A stretch of DNA of 64,000 nucleotides from Closterium sp. NIES-65 (Eukaryota > Streptophyta > Zygnematophyceae > Desmidiales > Closteriaceae): positions 1 to 64,000 of the forward strand of contig CANXME010000317.1 of NCBI GenBank assembly GCA_948144175.1. Reading direction: 5' to 3'. This document shows positions 52,657-63,340 of this stretch, piece after piece. The notes below the pieces were generated by a model. The model did no database searches and was not told the DNA's origin. It saw nothing but the letters and a program-made list of their open reading frames with translations. How positions within the stretch are numbered: the first letter of the stretch is position 1; each line of letters begins with the position of its first letter. A program made the translations under genes and the position numbers.

Positions 52657-53178
52657 CGCCTTCGGCGCCCTTGTCCGCAGGCGCGAAGCCAAAGTCATTT
52701 TATAAGACATTGCAACCACGAACAATTGGTTCTTTGATTCAAAAAGTGGCCTAAATGAAAATCTAAGAACGGAAGTTCATGTGCACTTAAAGAAAGACTC
52801 TAATGAATTGAATATATGAATTTCTTTTTACGAGTTTCTATGGAACCTTCGTAACTTATTCTTTTTGAGAGCCTAAGCTTCTTTTAGGAGGTGAAGTAAA
52901 AGGCTTGTAGCGCAACCGGCGCCGCGTTGGAGCCGGAGCAGGTTCGTTCGTAAGAAGTACAAGGAAGCGTAAGCGAAGTGTGGCATGGATTCGGTCCTTC
53001 GGGCCCCGTTTTCTATAACGCAAGCAAACCTTGCGATGGTTCCGTTCCCGTTTAGGGAGAGCAAGCTAAGCAAGCTCACCCAGGCGCGCAGCGGTGAGCT
53101 TGCGTGGCCGTAAGGTTAGCTTGCGAAGCTTGCGTGGCCGTAAGGTTAGCAAGCTAACCTTACGGCCACGCAAGGTTA
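52657..53178. repeat. spacer with hairpin just before trnS
   Basis: AT-rich to 52870, then modules (CAGGCGCGCAGCGGTGAG near 53080) and the hairpin at 53129-53174. No gene. Confidence 0.6.
53129..53174. repeat. inverted repeat with 22-base arms and AA loop
   Basis: Left arm begins CTTGCGTGGCCGTAAGG; the right arm is its exact complement ending at 53174, four bases before trnS exon 1. A further direct copy of the left arm lies at about 53099-53120. Confidence 0.95.
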
Positions 53179-53221
53179 GGAGGTATGGCTGAGAGGCTGA
53201 AGGCATTGGTTTGCTAAATCA

Positions 53222-54322
53222 GTGTGACAAGCAGCCACAAAGTATAATAGGGTGAGATACCCTAGGGCACAACCACGGCCCTATCCTATCACGACCTACA
53301 AAACATAGGGAACTCGTGAGACAATGTAGTGTAGCTTAACTTCCGCAATAAGCTGTTATTACAAGGATAAGAGGATCAAAAAAAGCTGTTTTCAATGCAT
53401 TAAGCTTCAAATAAGTTTGGTACCGAGAATAAAAAATAGTAAAAGTAAAGAATTTTAAGAAAGTAAAAAGTCTCTGCAAGAATGAAAGAACAAATCTAAT
53501 CTCAAATTTATCTTCAAGATTCTTTATCTTTACTTTTCTCTAAGTATGTTATGAACAAGCTTATGATCCCCTTTTAACAAATGAATAGTACATACGAATT
53601 AATGAAGAGGCCTCGTCACAAACAGTATAAAGCGGATCTCAGATCACCGAATGTGTCGCTGAGTATTTTCCTTTTGCTTTGCTGCGCACCGTGCGTTGCG
53701 ACTTAGGTAAGGTTCGCAGGTGCTAAGCGCATTCCTTTAGGCGCGCAGCGGTGAGCAAGCTTTGCTTGCGAAGGAAAGGAGTGGTTGCTTTTTTTTACTA
53801 ACAGCAAGAGTGAAGAAACTGCTGATTTAAGTTTCTTTGTGGTTTATTAAAAAATCTTGCCGGGGTTTAGTTAAGTTCATAATGTTAAAAGAAAAAGTGT
53901 ACTTGGTGGAACTTGGGCACCTATCATTAAAAAAAACGGCAATGATAGGGCGCAAGCATAGCTTACTAAGCAATAATTAAGAAATAGGTTCGGTTCGTTA
54001 GAACTTTCTTTTCTAAACAGAAATATCTATCTTTCTTAATAAGATTGCTGACTAAAGCACAGGTAACCTGGTTTTGATTGAAGCGAATATATTTTGATTT
54101 GCTTAATTTTTAAACAAATATCGTTGCGCATCTTTCGCAAGCGAAGTTTGCTGTATTCTGCCGGAGGCCACGGTTTGAAACAGGCACTTAGGTTGTATTT
54201 TGAGCAATTTGCTTTCTTGGCAAGGGTGCGCAGCAATACAGGTTGCTTGAGCCGTATGCAAGAAAACTTGCCAGTACGGTTCTTAGGGGGGGAGCCCTTT
54301 TTAGGTGTACCTATCCCAATAC
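53222..54322 (+). other. group II intron in trnS(gcu)
   Basis: 1101 bases, 5' GTGTGACAAGCAGCC, 3' AC. Domain V at 54249-54282. A repeat module is inserted at about 53740-53785. No protein is encoded. Confidence 0.9.
54249..54282 (+). other. group II domain V (trnS intron)
   Basis: Hairpin GAGCCGTATGCAAG-AAAA-CTTGCCAGTACGGTTC with AGC triad. The loop AAAA departs from GNRA. Confidence 0.85.
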
Positions 54323-54365
54323 ATACAATACATTTGTATCATGGGTTCGAATCCCATTACCTCCG

Positions 54366-56728
54366 TTCTTTCATTTTCTTGTTCAAACCTTTTTTTAGTG
54401 TGACTGGATCTCTAACGTAAAAATTTGAGTTTTCGCCCGCTTTGCACAGAAATGGCCTCCGGCAGAAAAAAATCCCCGCTTGCTGTGCGCGAACGTAAGC
54501 AAGCAACATTCTTGAGCGCAATGTTTCGCAGAAAATTTATGGTGCGAAACGAAGCATACTTTAATCATGCATCATTATGGTGTGAAATATGCGAAGCACC
54601 GTTCTATAAATAAGGCGCGAAGACAGGGTGCGTAAGACACACGCAAGCGAAGTTCTTCGGGTAGGCGTGCCGCTTCCAAGAAGCTCGCACCTAAGGCGCC
54701 TTACAAAGAAAAGTTTACTAAAGCTTTAGTAAACGGCAAGCAAAATACCCGAAGTGCGCAGCCTAGAGGCGCGAAGCCTGCGAGCCTAAGCGGGGCCCGA
54801 AGAAGGCTTGCGTGTGCCTTACGCGCCTTCGGAGCGAGCTTAGGCTCGCATCCCCCGGTTGGCACAGAGCGTGTGAGCAAGCTTGCGAAACAAAGAAGCG
54901 ATGGCTTTCCTTTAAGTAAGATACTTGCTTTGCAAACTCAAAGCTTCTTGCGGACCGTAGCATTGCTACGCAAAAAGACTCCCTAATGAAAAGAAAGTTA
55001 TTACTTTGTTGTAGCCTAGATGTACTTTTCACAAACCTCTCCCATTTGTCCAAAAATCTACTATTCCAAGGTGCGAAGCTTCGAAAGCTTTCTGTTTTCT
55101 TCTAATTAAACGGTTATGCAAAAACCAATGCTCCGCACGAACGGTGCGGAGCAATATTCTTCAATTCTATGCCACATAAGTTTGCCTTTCATACTCATCC
55201 GTAACTGGGTGCCTTTCTCTACAGTGAACATGGGCAGATCTTCTTATTGTGCTAGATCGTAAGTAGATTTTGTCTTTAGTTGATTAGCAAGGTACGACTG
55301 TTATTTGGGAAGCTGTATGCTTTCACATATTCCCTTTTTTAGCAAACAAGCAAGGCAGATATATTTCCAAGAAGTATATCGTGTGGATTCGATTGATTGA
55401 ACAAAAACGGAAGACCGGTTGCCCTTTTTTTTAAAGTCAACTAAAAGAGAATAGAATCCGGCCCTTCGCGTTTGAAATTTTTTTTTGCTCTATTTCCGTA
55501 GCATCGAATAGAACTATGTTCTGTTTACTTTAGTTTTTGTGGAAATTTTTCTAAGTGATTGGTATTTAATACCGATGGAGTGATAGATCTGTGGTTACTT
55601 GTCTTTTCTTTTTCGCAAGTATGTTCTAAACTAAAGGAGTTATGTTTTCAAATCATTTCTAAAATCATTTATCTTGTCTTTTCAACCAGACTATGAAAAG
55701 CTTTTCGATTTCTTGACAGAGTGTCTGATTTGTTTGTCACAGTATTTACAGGTATTTTGCATGAACTCATAGTGTATTTTCTGGACTTACTTCACTTTCA
55801 AACCATTTTGCTTATTTTTTGTCATTTCGAGTTATCTTTTTTTATGAGTACTTTGAAAAATATGTTCTGTGTCTATTGAGTGGAATCGATTGATTGAGTA
55901 TCTCAGAGAGAGTTATATTTTGTGTCTTTATGTGCTTCGCACCTGCGGATCTACGAAAATCTTTCGCGCGCGTTCTTACGAACCTTAGGTTTCCGTCAGG
56001 CGCCGTCATAGCGAGCAAGCAAAGCTAACAAAAAAGAAAGCTTGCCAAGCCAGCGAAGCAAAACAGTTAGAATGAACTTGCTTTGCAAGCGAAACACATA
56101 CTTGTTCCAAGGTTTAAAATACTTCTTTGGGATTATCATGGTTGTTAAACATCTTATAAAACAATCCCAAAGAAGGCGAGAAGCGTTGGCTGTAAAAAAA
56201 AGGCGCGTGATAACCAGTGAAAAGAAGATGTCCGCAGTGAAAAAATGTCGGCTGCTGCGCACGAACGCTTTGAAAAACGAAGCGATTTCAGCGAAATGCT
56301 TGCAAAGCACGAACGCGAAAAGAAGTAAAGTTACGTGTGAAGTGTGCAAAGCACGTTGAGGTCTGTGTTTCACGGCATAAAAAAACGCCAAATAATGAAT
56401 GACGCAACTTTTAACGGTCTTTCGGACTCCGTTAGGTTCGTCAGAGCGAGCGAGCAAGCAAAGCTTGCGACGGAAAGCTTGCTACGCAAGCGACACATTT
56501 TTGGTTTGTAGGCGTGCATATTTTTTTTGTTTGTACGCGGGCGAAACATACGCGGAAGCGCAGCGCTTCGCGCCTCCGGCAGAAAAGGCTTGCATGCACA
56601 TAATAAATAATGCATGCGGGCAAACATCTTGGCATAATACAGGCGGTTCGCAGATTTTCGCATAATACAGCAAGCCTTGCTTGCCACATTATTTGAGCGA
56701 AGCGAAGCAATGTTTTTTGATTTGATAT
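54366..56728. other. 2.4 kb spacer with an AT-rich unique segment
   Basis: Repeat modules occupy 54600-54900 and 55960-56700. Positions 55050-55920 are AT-rich and free of modules apart from a hairpin GCTCCGCAC/GTGCGGAGC near 55130-55153. One frame about 55710-55885 on plus is open without a start codon. I recognise no gene in this segment. Confidence 0.5.
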
Positions 56729-56801
56729 GGGGGCGTAGTTCAATTGGTAGAGCACATGCTTTGCACGCATGAAGTTATCGGTTCAAGTCCGTTCGCCTCC
56801 A
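56729..56801 (+). tRNA. trnA: trnA(ugc)
   Basis: Acceptor GGGGGCG/CGCCTCC (one G-T), anticodon arm CATGC-TTTGCAC-GCATG with anticodon TGC, T arm TCGG-TTCAAGT-CCGT, discriminator A. 73 bases. Confidence 0.94.
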
Positions 56802-56940
56802 ATGTGCCTGGGGAAAAGCACAACTAGACTAGATTGGTCAACTTACTTACTACTTTGAATCTTCCCTTTCCTAAGGGATCGCAGTAACATGCGCCCTAAC
56901 AGCAGCGGCAGCTGCCATAAAGGGACCTGCTTCATTCAGG

Positions 56941-57013
56941 GCCCATGTAGCTCAGATGGTAGAGCATTCCCTTGGTAAGGGAAAGGTCTCCGGTTCAAGT
57001 CCGGTCGTAGGCA
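56941..57013 (+). tRNA. trnT: trnT(ggu)
   Basis: Anticodon arm TTCCC-TTGGTAA-GGGAA with anticodon GGT, D arm GCTC/GAGC, T arm CCGG-TTCAAGT-CCGG, discriminator A. The acceptor GCCCATG/CGTAGGC contains a C-A mismatch at the fourth pair and one T-G, which is unusual among the tRNAs here. Confidence 0.92.
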
Positions 57014-57735
57014 GATCCTTGACACAAAAAATCAAAAGTTTAATGAAGTCTTAAAATAGACATCAATTTAAATATTATCTCTTAGAAAAACTTAGATAGA
57101 CCCACTCGACTTTTACTTAGAGCCACCGGTTCTTGCACAGGAAATGGGGATGAACTGTGAAGTGCTCCAGGTGCTGCACAACTAAAGTTCTAACGCATTG
57201 ATTCATTTTGAATGCTTCGCATCTCTTCTCTGTGCATTGCATTTTTTTTTTAAGAAAGAACAATAAAAAAAATAAAGGCTCCGCGCCGGTGGTAGGCGAA
57301 AGCGCAGTAACATGCAAGCTTCCGTCGCAAGTTCTTCGAACCTTTCTTCGAGGCGTGAAGAGAGGGCGCCTTCGGCGCCCCTCCCAGCAAAGCTTGCGAC
57401 GGATACTTGCCGCCGCAAGCGCTTAAGTTTGACCGCGAGCTAATTTTGTAGGGCTTACCGCGCATAATACATGCGCCGTAGGCTTTCGCTTCGCGCCTGA
57501 GGATTTGCAAAGTTTGCCCTCTTTATCTGTAGGAAAAAGGAGTTTTGGAAAGTCATCGCTGTGAGTTGCGAGAAAGACTCTCGCTGCGCGAGAGTCCTTT
57601 CTTCGCAACGCAAAGCTTGCTCACCGCTGGGCGCCTTGCGTTGCTTTATCGCAACGCGATAAAGCAACGCACTTGTCCAAGTTAGCAAGGTGAGACTTAG
57701 TAGGTAAATCTTTATGTAAGAAAATAGATCATAAT
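57014..57735. repeat. spacer before nad7, repeat-rich
   Basis: Modules lie at 57280-57680, including AAGTCATCGCTG and a TTTATCGCAACGCGATAAAG palindrome near 57646-57666. No gene. Confidence 0.6.
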
Positions 57736-58917
57736 ATGGCTAAAACAAAAGAAATTAAGAATTTTACTTTAAATTTTGGACCACAACACCCAGCAGCTCA
57801 TGGTGTTTTACGTTTAGTTTTGGAAATGAATGGGGAAGTTGTAGAACGTGCGGAACCCCATATAGGTTTGCTTCATAGAGGGACTGAAAAATTAATTGAG
57901 TATAAAACCTATCTTCAAGCGCTACCTTATTTTGATCGTTTAGATTATGTTTCTATGATGGCGCAAGAACATGCTTTCTCTTTAGCTGTAGAAAAATTGT
58001 GTAATTCTGAAGTACCTTTGCGAGCTCAATACATACGAGTTTTATTTTGTGAGATAACCAGGATATTAAACCATTTACTTGCCCTAACAACCCATGCCAT
58101 GGATGTAGGTGCTTTAACGCCTTTTCTTTGGGCCTTTGAAGAACGAGAAAAACTTCTAGAATTCTATGAAAGAGTTTCCGGGGCCAGAATGCATGCTAAT
58201 TATATCCGACCTGGAGGAGTTGCTCAAGATATGCCTTTAGGTTTAAGTGAAGACATCTTTCGTTTTGCTGAACAATTTGCTTCTCGAATTGATGAACTAG
58301 AAGAAATGTTAACTAATAATCGTATTTGGAAACAACGATTAGTTGATATTGGAGTCGTTACAGCACAACAAGCTTGTGATTGGGGCTTTAGTGGAGTTAT
58401 GCTTAGAGGTTCAGGTATTCGTTGGGATTTACGAAAAGCAGCACCTTATGATGTCTATGACAAATTAGATTTTGATATACCTGTTGGCACAAGAGGAGAT
58501 TGCTATGATCGCTATTGTATTCGTGTTGAAGAAATGCGACAAAGTATTCGAATCATAATACAATGCCTTAATGCAATGCCTGAGGGCCAAATAAAAGCGG
58601 ATGATCGTAAATTATGTCCTCCATCACGATCTCAGATGAAAGAATCTATGGAATCTTTAATTCATCATTTCAAAAACTATACTGAAGGAGTAAGTCCATT
58701 GCCATCTTCAACTTATACTGCAGTAGAAGCACCTAAGGGAGAATTTGGTGTTTATTTAGTCAGTAATGGAACAAATCGTCCTTATCGCTGCAAAATACGA
58801 GCACCAGGTTTTGCTCACTTACAAGGACTTGACTTTATGTCTAAACATCATATGCTTGCGGACGTTGTAACAATAATAGGTACTCAAGACATTGTCTTTG
58901 GAGAGGTGGATAGATAA
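57736..58917 (+). CDS. nad7: NADH dehydrogenase subunit 7
   Basis: NAD7 (49-kDa subunit) holds the quinone pocket of complex I and is related to the large subunit of NiFe hydrogenases. The protein is 393 aa, the standard length. Blocks are [20 protein letters not shown] with the quinone-site histidine, [39 protein letters not shown] and the end [19 protein letters not shown]. No introns occur, unlike land plants. It heads the plus-strand block nad7-rps10-rpl2-rps19-rps3-rpl16. Confidence 0.98.
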   Translation: MAKTKEIKNFTLNFGPQHPAAHGVLRLVLEMNGEVVERAEPHIGLLHRGTEKLIEYKTYLQALPYFDRLDYVSMMAQEHAFSLAVEKLCNSEVPLRAQYIRVLFCEITRILNHLLALTTHAMDVGALTPFLWAFEEREKLLEFYERVSGARMHANYIRPGGVAQDMPLGLSEDIFRFAEQFASRIDELEEMLTNNRIWKQRLVDIGVVTAQQACDWGFSGVMLRGSGIRWDLRKAAPYDVYDKLDFDIPVGTRGDCYDRYCIRVEEMRQSIRIIIQCLNAMPEGQIKADDRKLCPPSRSQMKESMESLIHHFKNYTEGVSPLPSSTYTAVEAPKGEFGVYLVSNGTNRPYRCKIRAPGFAHLQGLDFMSKHHMLADVVTIIGTQDIVFGEVDR

Positions 58918-58951
58918 CATAGACTTAAGTATCTTTTCTTTTGACAGATTT

Positions 58952-58982
58952 AGCTTGCTTTATCTTACAGATAAAGCAAGCT
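58952..58982 (+). terminator. hairpin after nad7
   Basis: AGCTTGCTTTATC-TTACA-GATAAAGCAAGCT, 13-base arms, 34 bases after the nad7 stop. The same TTTATCTGTAGGATAAAGC-like words occur in other repeat arrays, so it is a repeat module placed where a 3' signal would be. Confidence 0.5.
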
Positions 58983-59237
58983 CTTCAGTCCACCAACTGG
59001 TTCCTTTAGAACTTCCGGAGTCATTTGAGCAAAGCGTGCGAGCAAGCAAAGCTTGCTCGTTCTAGCAGGTTGGCGAAAGTTTGCTTGCTCGTTTTCGAAG
59101 ATGGTCTCCTATTGAGACGAAAGCTCCCGGTCAAACTTAGGATTAGGGGCTTGCGGGCGCAAGTGTCCGTCGCAAGCTTTGTAGGAAAAGTAATTGAGTC
59201 TGTTAGCAAAGCGAATTAATTAAATGAAATAGAAAGA

Positions 59238-59741
59238 ATGAAAGTTCAAGTTTCGATAGTATTAAAATCCTTTGAAGTACCTAATGGTAAAGAAGTTAGA
59301 TCGAGTACATATGCGAGGGGCCGCCAGGAGCTTGCGTCGCCTCCGGGTGAGCAAAAAATTGCTTTGCAAGCGAAGGACTCTCAATTTTTAGTAGCTACCC
59401 AACTTCCAAAGGGTATCTTAGAATCCGAAAGAGTCCAGTTTTCTTCTCGGGAACATGGTGAAGTCCCGAAGCGTGATCGATCGATTTTAGCAGATAGATC
59501 AAGTTTCCTTTCGATTCGTTTACCTTTAAAACAATCAAACTACACAGTTTTACGATCACCTCATATAGATAAGAAATCTAGGGAACAATTTGAAATGAAA
59601 ATACATAAACAGTTAATTAAAATAAGCGCGGAAAGAAAAGAATTAGCCTCAAAGTTAGTCCATTTAAAAAATCATGAAATGTCTGGAGTTCAAATGAAAG
59701 TTCTTTTTCATTATAAAACACGTTTAAGCAGTAACATTTAG
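59238..59741 (+). CDS. rps10: ribosomal protein S10 with long internal insert
   Basis: S10 is a small-subunit protein. The N-terminus [13 protein letters not shown] and the body [20 protein letters not shown], then HKQLIKI and [14 protein letters not shown], are clearly S10. The protein is 167 aa against roughly 100 in relatives, and the extra 60 or so residues lie between KSFE and YTVLRSP. Part of the insert (about residues 25-48, bases 59311-59380) is an in-frame copy of repeat modules (CTCCGGGTGAGCAAAAAATT and GCTTTGCAAGCGAAGG). It heads the ribosomal protein block. Confidence 0.93.
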   Translation: MKVQVSIVLKSFEVPNGKEVRSSTYARGRQELASPPGEQKIALQAKDSQFLVATQLPKGILESERVQFSSREHGEVPKRDRSILADRSSFLSIRLPLKQSNYTVLRSPHIDKKSREQFEMKIHKQLIKISAERKELASKLVHLKNHEMSGVQMKVLFHYKTRLSSNI

Positions 59742-59803
59742 TAACTGATTTCTTTTTATTGCTTTAGTTTAAGCTAGTTATACTAAGCAAGCCATTACAG
59801 AAC

Positions 59804-60829
59804 ATGAAAAAAAATAAGCTTATGAAGACTATAACTTGGAAAGGGAAACCCTTTAAACAATTAAGTTTTGGCAAAAGTAAGAGTGCCGGTCGAAATTCTT
59901 CGGGCTCTATAACTATATTTCATCGGGGAGGTGGTTCAAAAAGGTTGCAGCGAAGAATTGATTTTCTAAGAAATAGTCTATCCACAGGAGTTGTCGAAAG
60001 AATAGAATATGATCCTAATCGCTCCTCTCGAATCGCTTTAATACGTTGGTCCAACATTGAAATGGGTACGAAGGCGCGAAGCGTAGAAAATTACGAGTTA
60101 AAAGAAGAATTTGGGTCCGAAGGACCTAGCTTTTTCAGTTATATTTTAGCCTGTGATCAAATGAAAGTGGGTGATAATATTATGAACAAGCATTTAGATT
60201 CGGCCGAAGGACCTACTATGAGTTTGGCTAAGGCTCAAAAGAAAACGTTCGTAGAAAACCATGCTTTGGTCAATGGAGCTTTAGAGCTTGTCTCTGCCAA
60301 CCCCATGTTTCTTTATGGGTTACCCATAAAGAAAACGTTGGAAGATAGACAGTTGTACCAAAAAATAGGCACTAACTGTACATTAGCTCAAGCTACCTTA
60401 GGAAGTTTTCTACATAATGTCGAAAGAACCCCCGGGTTAGGTGGCACTCTTGTGCGGGCTGCTGGAACTTTTGGTCAACTTGTTCAAAAGTTTGAAAATA
60501 AGCGAGTCTGTGTTGTACGACTTCCCTCAGGGCGACAGTATTTACTGGATTTGCTATGTCGAGCAACTATCGGTGTTGTATCTAACGCATCTCATAATAC
60601 GCGAAAATTGACAAAAGCAGGTCAGAGTCGATGGTTAGGGAAACGTCCTGTGGTACGGGGCGTTGCTATGAATCCAATAGATCATCCGCATGGAGGTGGG
60701 GAAGGTCGTACAAAAGGTGGTAGACCTTCCGTTTCACCTTGGGGTAAACCGACAAAAGGTGCGCGAACCGCTTGCCGCAATCTAAGGCGAAAGGACCTTC
60801 GTTACACTTCTTCGCTTACCAAAGTCTAA
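59804..60829 (+). CDS. rpl2: ribosomal protein L2
   Basis: L2 supports the peptidyl-transferase centre. The protein is 341 aa. The N-terminal blocks SAGRNSSGSITIFHRGGGSK and RRIDFLRN and the C-terminal core VRLPSGRQYLLDLLCRATIG, then GKRPVVRGVAMNPIDHPHGG with the catalytic-region histidine, are normal. Between them, repeat-derived residues occur: TKARSVEN (from AAGGCGCGAAGCGT at 60071) and GSEGPS. The C-terminal tail after GKPTKG is not conserved. The start is the first of two Met (59804); the second at 59822 fits the family start better and may be the real one. Confidence 0.95.
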   Translation: MKKNKLMKTITWKGKPFKQLSFGKSKSAGRNSSGSITIFHRGGGSKRLQRRIDFLRNSLSTGVVERIEYDPNRSSRIALIRWSNIEMGTKARSVENYELKEEFGSEGPSFFSYILACDQMKVGDNIMNKHLDSAEGPTMSLAKAQKKTFVENHALVNGALELVSANPMFLYGLPIKKTLEDRQLYQKIGTNCTLAQATLGSFLHNVERTPGLGGTLVRAAGTFGQLVQKFENKRVCVVRLPSGRQYLLDLLCRATIGVVSNASHNTRKLTKAGQSRWLGKRPVVRGVAMNPIDHPHGGGEGRTKGGRPSVSPWGKPTKGARTACRNLRRKDLRYTSSLTKV

Positions 60830-61325
60830 AGAACTACATAGCTGTTTTCGAATGCTTTACCTAAAGGCGCCCAACACGCGAAGAAAGCTGCTTCTTACTG
60901 CGCGACTCCTTCGCGCCTGGCGGGGGATAAATCACTTGCGTATGCGGGGTCGCGAAAGCTTACGCGCGTTCTAGCGAATCACACTTGTTTTTTTCGGTCC
61001 TTGAGATTCGGTTGAAAGCAAGCTTCTCCCTCTAACGGGTGGGGCTTCGCTTCCGCTCGCACCGAAGGCGGGGCATGTTCCGGGGTGAGACTTTGATGCA
61101 ACCTCGCACGCTTTGCGCATCGCTTGCAAAGCAAGCTCGCTCGCACCGAAGGCGGTTTTGCGAAAGCTTTTGCTTGTAGGTTACGGCGACTTCGGCGCCG
61201 TACCGGTCCTTCGGCCCGCCTAAAAGGTTGGAAAAAGGTAGAGTCTTATTGCTCCATAGGACGAACCACAATGGACTCTATTAGAATCTACGTTATTATT
61301 AAGAATAAAAAGACAAAGAAAAATT
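60830..61325. repeat. repeat spacer between rpl2 and rps19
   Basis: Repeat modules (GCGCATCGCTTGCAAAGCAA near 61110, CACCGAAGGCG) fill this gap, which is usually a few bases in compact relatives. No gene. Confidence 0.65.
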
Positions 61326-61607
61326 ATGACTCGTTCTGTATGGAAGGGGCCTTTTGTTGATCCTAGCTTACTTAGATCAACACAGATTAAACGAAAAATT
61401 TGGTCAAGAAGATCATGTATTTTGCCTCAATTTGTAGGTTCTTTTACACAAATATATAATGGCACGAAGTGGATCGGATTAAAAATAAGACCAGAAATGG
61501 TAGGTCATAAATTTGGTGAATTTGCTTCTACACGTACTAATCGCTCTGCCTTGGAGCCTTTGCGAAGCAAGAAAACCGAAAGGCCGGGGGCAAAAAAAGC
61601 GCGATAG
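61326..61607 (+). CDS. rps19: ribosomal protein S19
   Basis: S19 sits in the small-subunit head. The protein is 93 aa. [30 protein letters not shown] and [18 protein letters not shown] are canonical. The C-terminal 20 residues after STRTN ([15 protein letters not shown]) differ from relatives and come partly from repeat sequence (TTTGCGAAGCAAG at 61559). It is 101 bases upstream of rps3. Confidence 0.96.
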   Translation: MTRSVWKGPFVDPSLLRSTQIKRKIWSRRSCILPQFVGSFTQIYNGTKWIGLKIRPEMVGHKFGEFASTRTNRSALEPLRSKKTERPGAKKAR

Positions 61608-61708
61608 CTTCAATAGTCTAAAGTGGCGTTGGTATGAATTTACTCGTAGCTACTTTTTAGATCTTATTGCATAAAAAGACTAAATTAAAAGAAAAACTAC
61701 AATAAACT

Positions 61709-63199
61709 ATGGCTCAAAAAGTGAATCCTATCGCAGTTAGATTGAGATTCAACCGAAGTTCGGATTCCAGTTGGTTCAGTGATTATTACTATTCTACACT
61801 TCTTTACCAAGATCTCAATTTTAGAGATTACCTAAGCTCAATAAAAGAACCTAATGCAAACAAATTAGGTTTTCGGCTTGGTAAATGCGTTATTCATCAT
61901 TACCCGAAGAGAAGTCTTATTCACTTATTTTGCCTTGGTCGTAAATCGACGGTACCTGAGCAAAAGAACTCTAAGGCACGAAAGGCTATTGCAACTTTTG
62001 GGATGTTCCATGATGTAAATAGTGTGTCCCTTCCAGGTTCCCTACAAGCAGAGGCGCGAAGCGAGAAATCAAATAGCAGAAATAAGATTGCTAACAGCTT
62101 CGCACCGAATCCAACGTCCGCAGCTGTTTCACGTTGGCAAGCTCATCAAGTTGGGCAGACCTCAGGCTCGTCAGAGTCTTGGTTATCTTCTCCAATAAAC
62201 AAAAAAAAAAAAGCTCTTGCCAACACTGCGCGTAAATCCTATAACTCTTCTAAACTATCATTAAATCAACTAGGAGATGTTTTTTTCCGCATCGCGCCAA
62301 CCTTTTTTGGAAAAGAAGGTCATGCGAACCTTGCTATGAACATGTCTACTCTTAAGCTTACTAGCCACAGTGAAATGAAAAGTAGTACTACACTTTTACA
62401 AAAAAAAGAAGAGGGATTTCTTGCGAATCTACTAGAATTACACAAGGTTGCTACTATGTCTACTAGAAGTTCTGCAAAAGACTTAGGCGCGAAGCGGAGA
62501 AAGCTGACATCCTATCCACTTAACAAAGAGAAAGCTGATTTATCTGAGTGCTTCGCGCACCTTCTTGGGAGTGGCTGGACTACTCTTGCTTTAAGTGCAG
62601 CAAACCACAGGCTCGTCAGAGAAGATCTACCTGGACGCAATGCTATGATGAAGCTAAAGCAGGTTCGTTTAGAGTCCTTGCGGACACTTTCTTTTCATTA
62701 TTATGCTATGCAATACTTCTTTCTTAAGAGAGCTAACGCACATGGCTCTGACAGATTTAGAAAGCAAGTCCAAGCTAACGTGTCGACTAATTGCTTCGCA
62801 CCTAGTTCTAAATGTCGTTACTTTTATTTGACCAATGTACAATCTATACTTTCTGATAAAACTAATACCTTGATTGATCTACGGCCTATTAAAGTTAGTT
62901 CTATTTTTCAAAGCGCTTCGCTTATTGCTCAGGAAATAGCTTGCAAATTAGAACAGAAAAAATCCTTTAGGCAAATTTGTCGATCGATCTTTCAACAAAT
63001 ATCCAATTGTAAATATATAAAAGGAATTCGCATTAACTGTTCAGGTCGATTAAATGGTGCTGAAATTGCAAAAAGTTCATGTAGAAAAAATGGGGAAACG
63101 TCTTTACATGTTTTTTCAGATAAAATTGATTACGCACAGACAAGAGCATCGACTCCTTACGGAATTTTAGGTGTTAAAGTCTGGATTTCTTATATATAA
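61709..63199 (+). CDS. rps3: ribosomal protein S3
   Basis: S3 contacts the mRNA entry channel. The protein is 496 aa. The conserved N-terminus MAQKVNPIAVRLRFNRSSDS and the C-terminal domain (IKGIRINCSGRLNGAEIAKS, then TPYGILGVKVWISYI) flank a long, poorly conserved middle (about residues 80-370), as in other plant mitochondrial rps3. Some of the middle is repeat-derived, e.g. AEARSEK (AGGCGCGAAGCGAG at 62052) and DLGAKRRK (near 62484). Intron-free. Confidence 0.96.
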   Translation: MAQKVNPIAVRLRFNRSSDSSWFSDYYYSTLLYQDLNFRDYLSSIKEPNANKLGFRLGKCVIHHYPKRSLIHLFCLGRKSTVPEQKNSKARKAIATFGMFHDVNSVSLPGSLQAEARSEKSNSRNKIANSFAPNPTSAAVSRWQAHQVGQTSGSSESWLSSPINKKKKALANTARKSYNSSKLSLNQLGDVFFRIAPTFFGKEGHANLAMNMSTLKLTSHSEMKSSTTLLQKKEEGFLANLLELHKVATMSTRSSAKDLGAKRRKLTSYPLNKEKADLSECFAHLLGSGWTTLALSAANHRLVREDLPGRNAMMKLKQVRLESLRTLSFHYYAMQYFFLKRANAHGSDRFRKQVQANVSTNCFAPSSKCRYFYLTNVQSILSDKTNTLIDLRPIKVSSIFQSASLIAQEIACKLEQKKSFRQICRSIFQQISNCKYIKGIRINCSGRLNGAEIAKSSCRKNGETSLHVFSDKIDYAQTRASTPYGILGVKVWISYI

Positions 63200-63216
63200 A
63201 ATAGAAAACACTCAAA

Positions 63217-63300
63217 ATGCTTTATCCAAAACGTACAAAATTTCGCAAATATCAAAAGGGTAGATGCAAGAGTGGAGCCCAAATCAAAAATTTTTTTTAA
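63217..63300 (+). pseudogene. rpl16: rpl16, 5' fragment only
   Basis: ATG at 63217, 17 bases after the rps3 stop, opens MLYPKRTKFRKYQKGRCK, the exact family N-terminus of L16. Similarity ends after about 18 codons (63270). The frame then meets TAA at 63298 in an A/T-rich junction, and the minus-strand integrase follows. The gene is either cut by an insertion, or interrupted by an intron whose far exon is outside the window. Confidence 0.85.
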
Positions 63301-63340
63301 AAATTTTTGCAAAACAGGGCAAAATAACCACAAACAAGCC

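Larger units (their letters stand above)
53179..54365 (+). tRNA. trnS: trnS(gcu) interrupted by a group II intron
   Basis: Exon 1 (53179-53221) has acceptor GGAGGTA, the D arm and anticodon stem/loop TTGGT-TTGCTAA-ATCA with anticodon GCT. Exon 2 (54323-54365) starts with the A that closes the anticodon stem, then the long variable arm TACAA...TTGTA, T arm ATGGG-TTCGAAT-CCCAT and acceptor TACCTCC plus G. The intron sits after position 42, the place known for the Marchantia mitochondrial trnS(gcu) intron. Confidence 0.94.
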
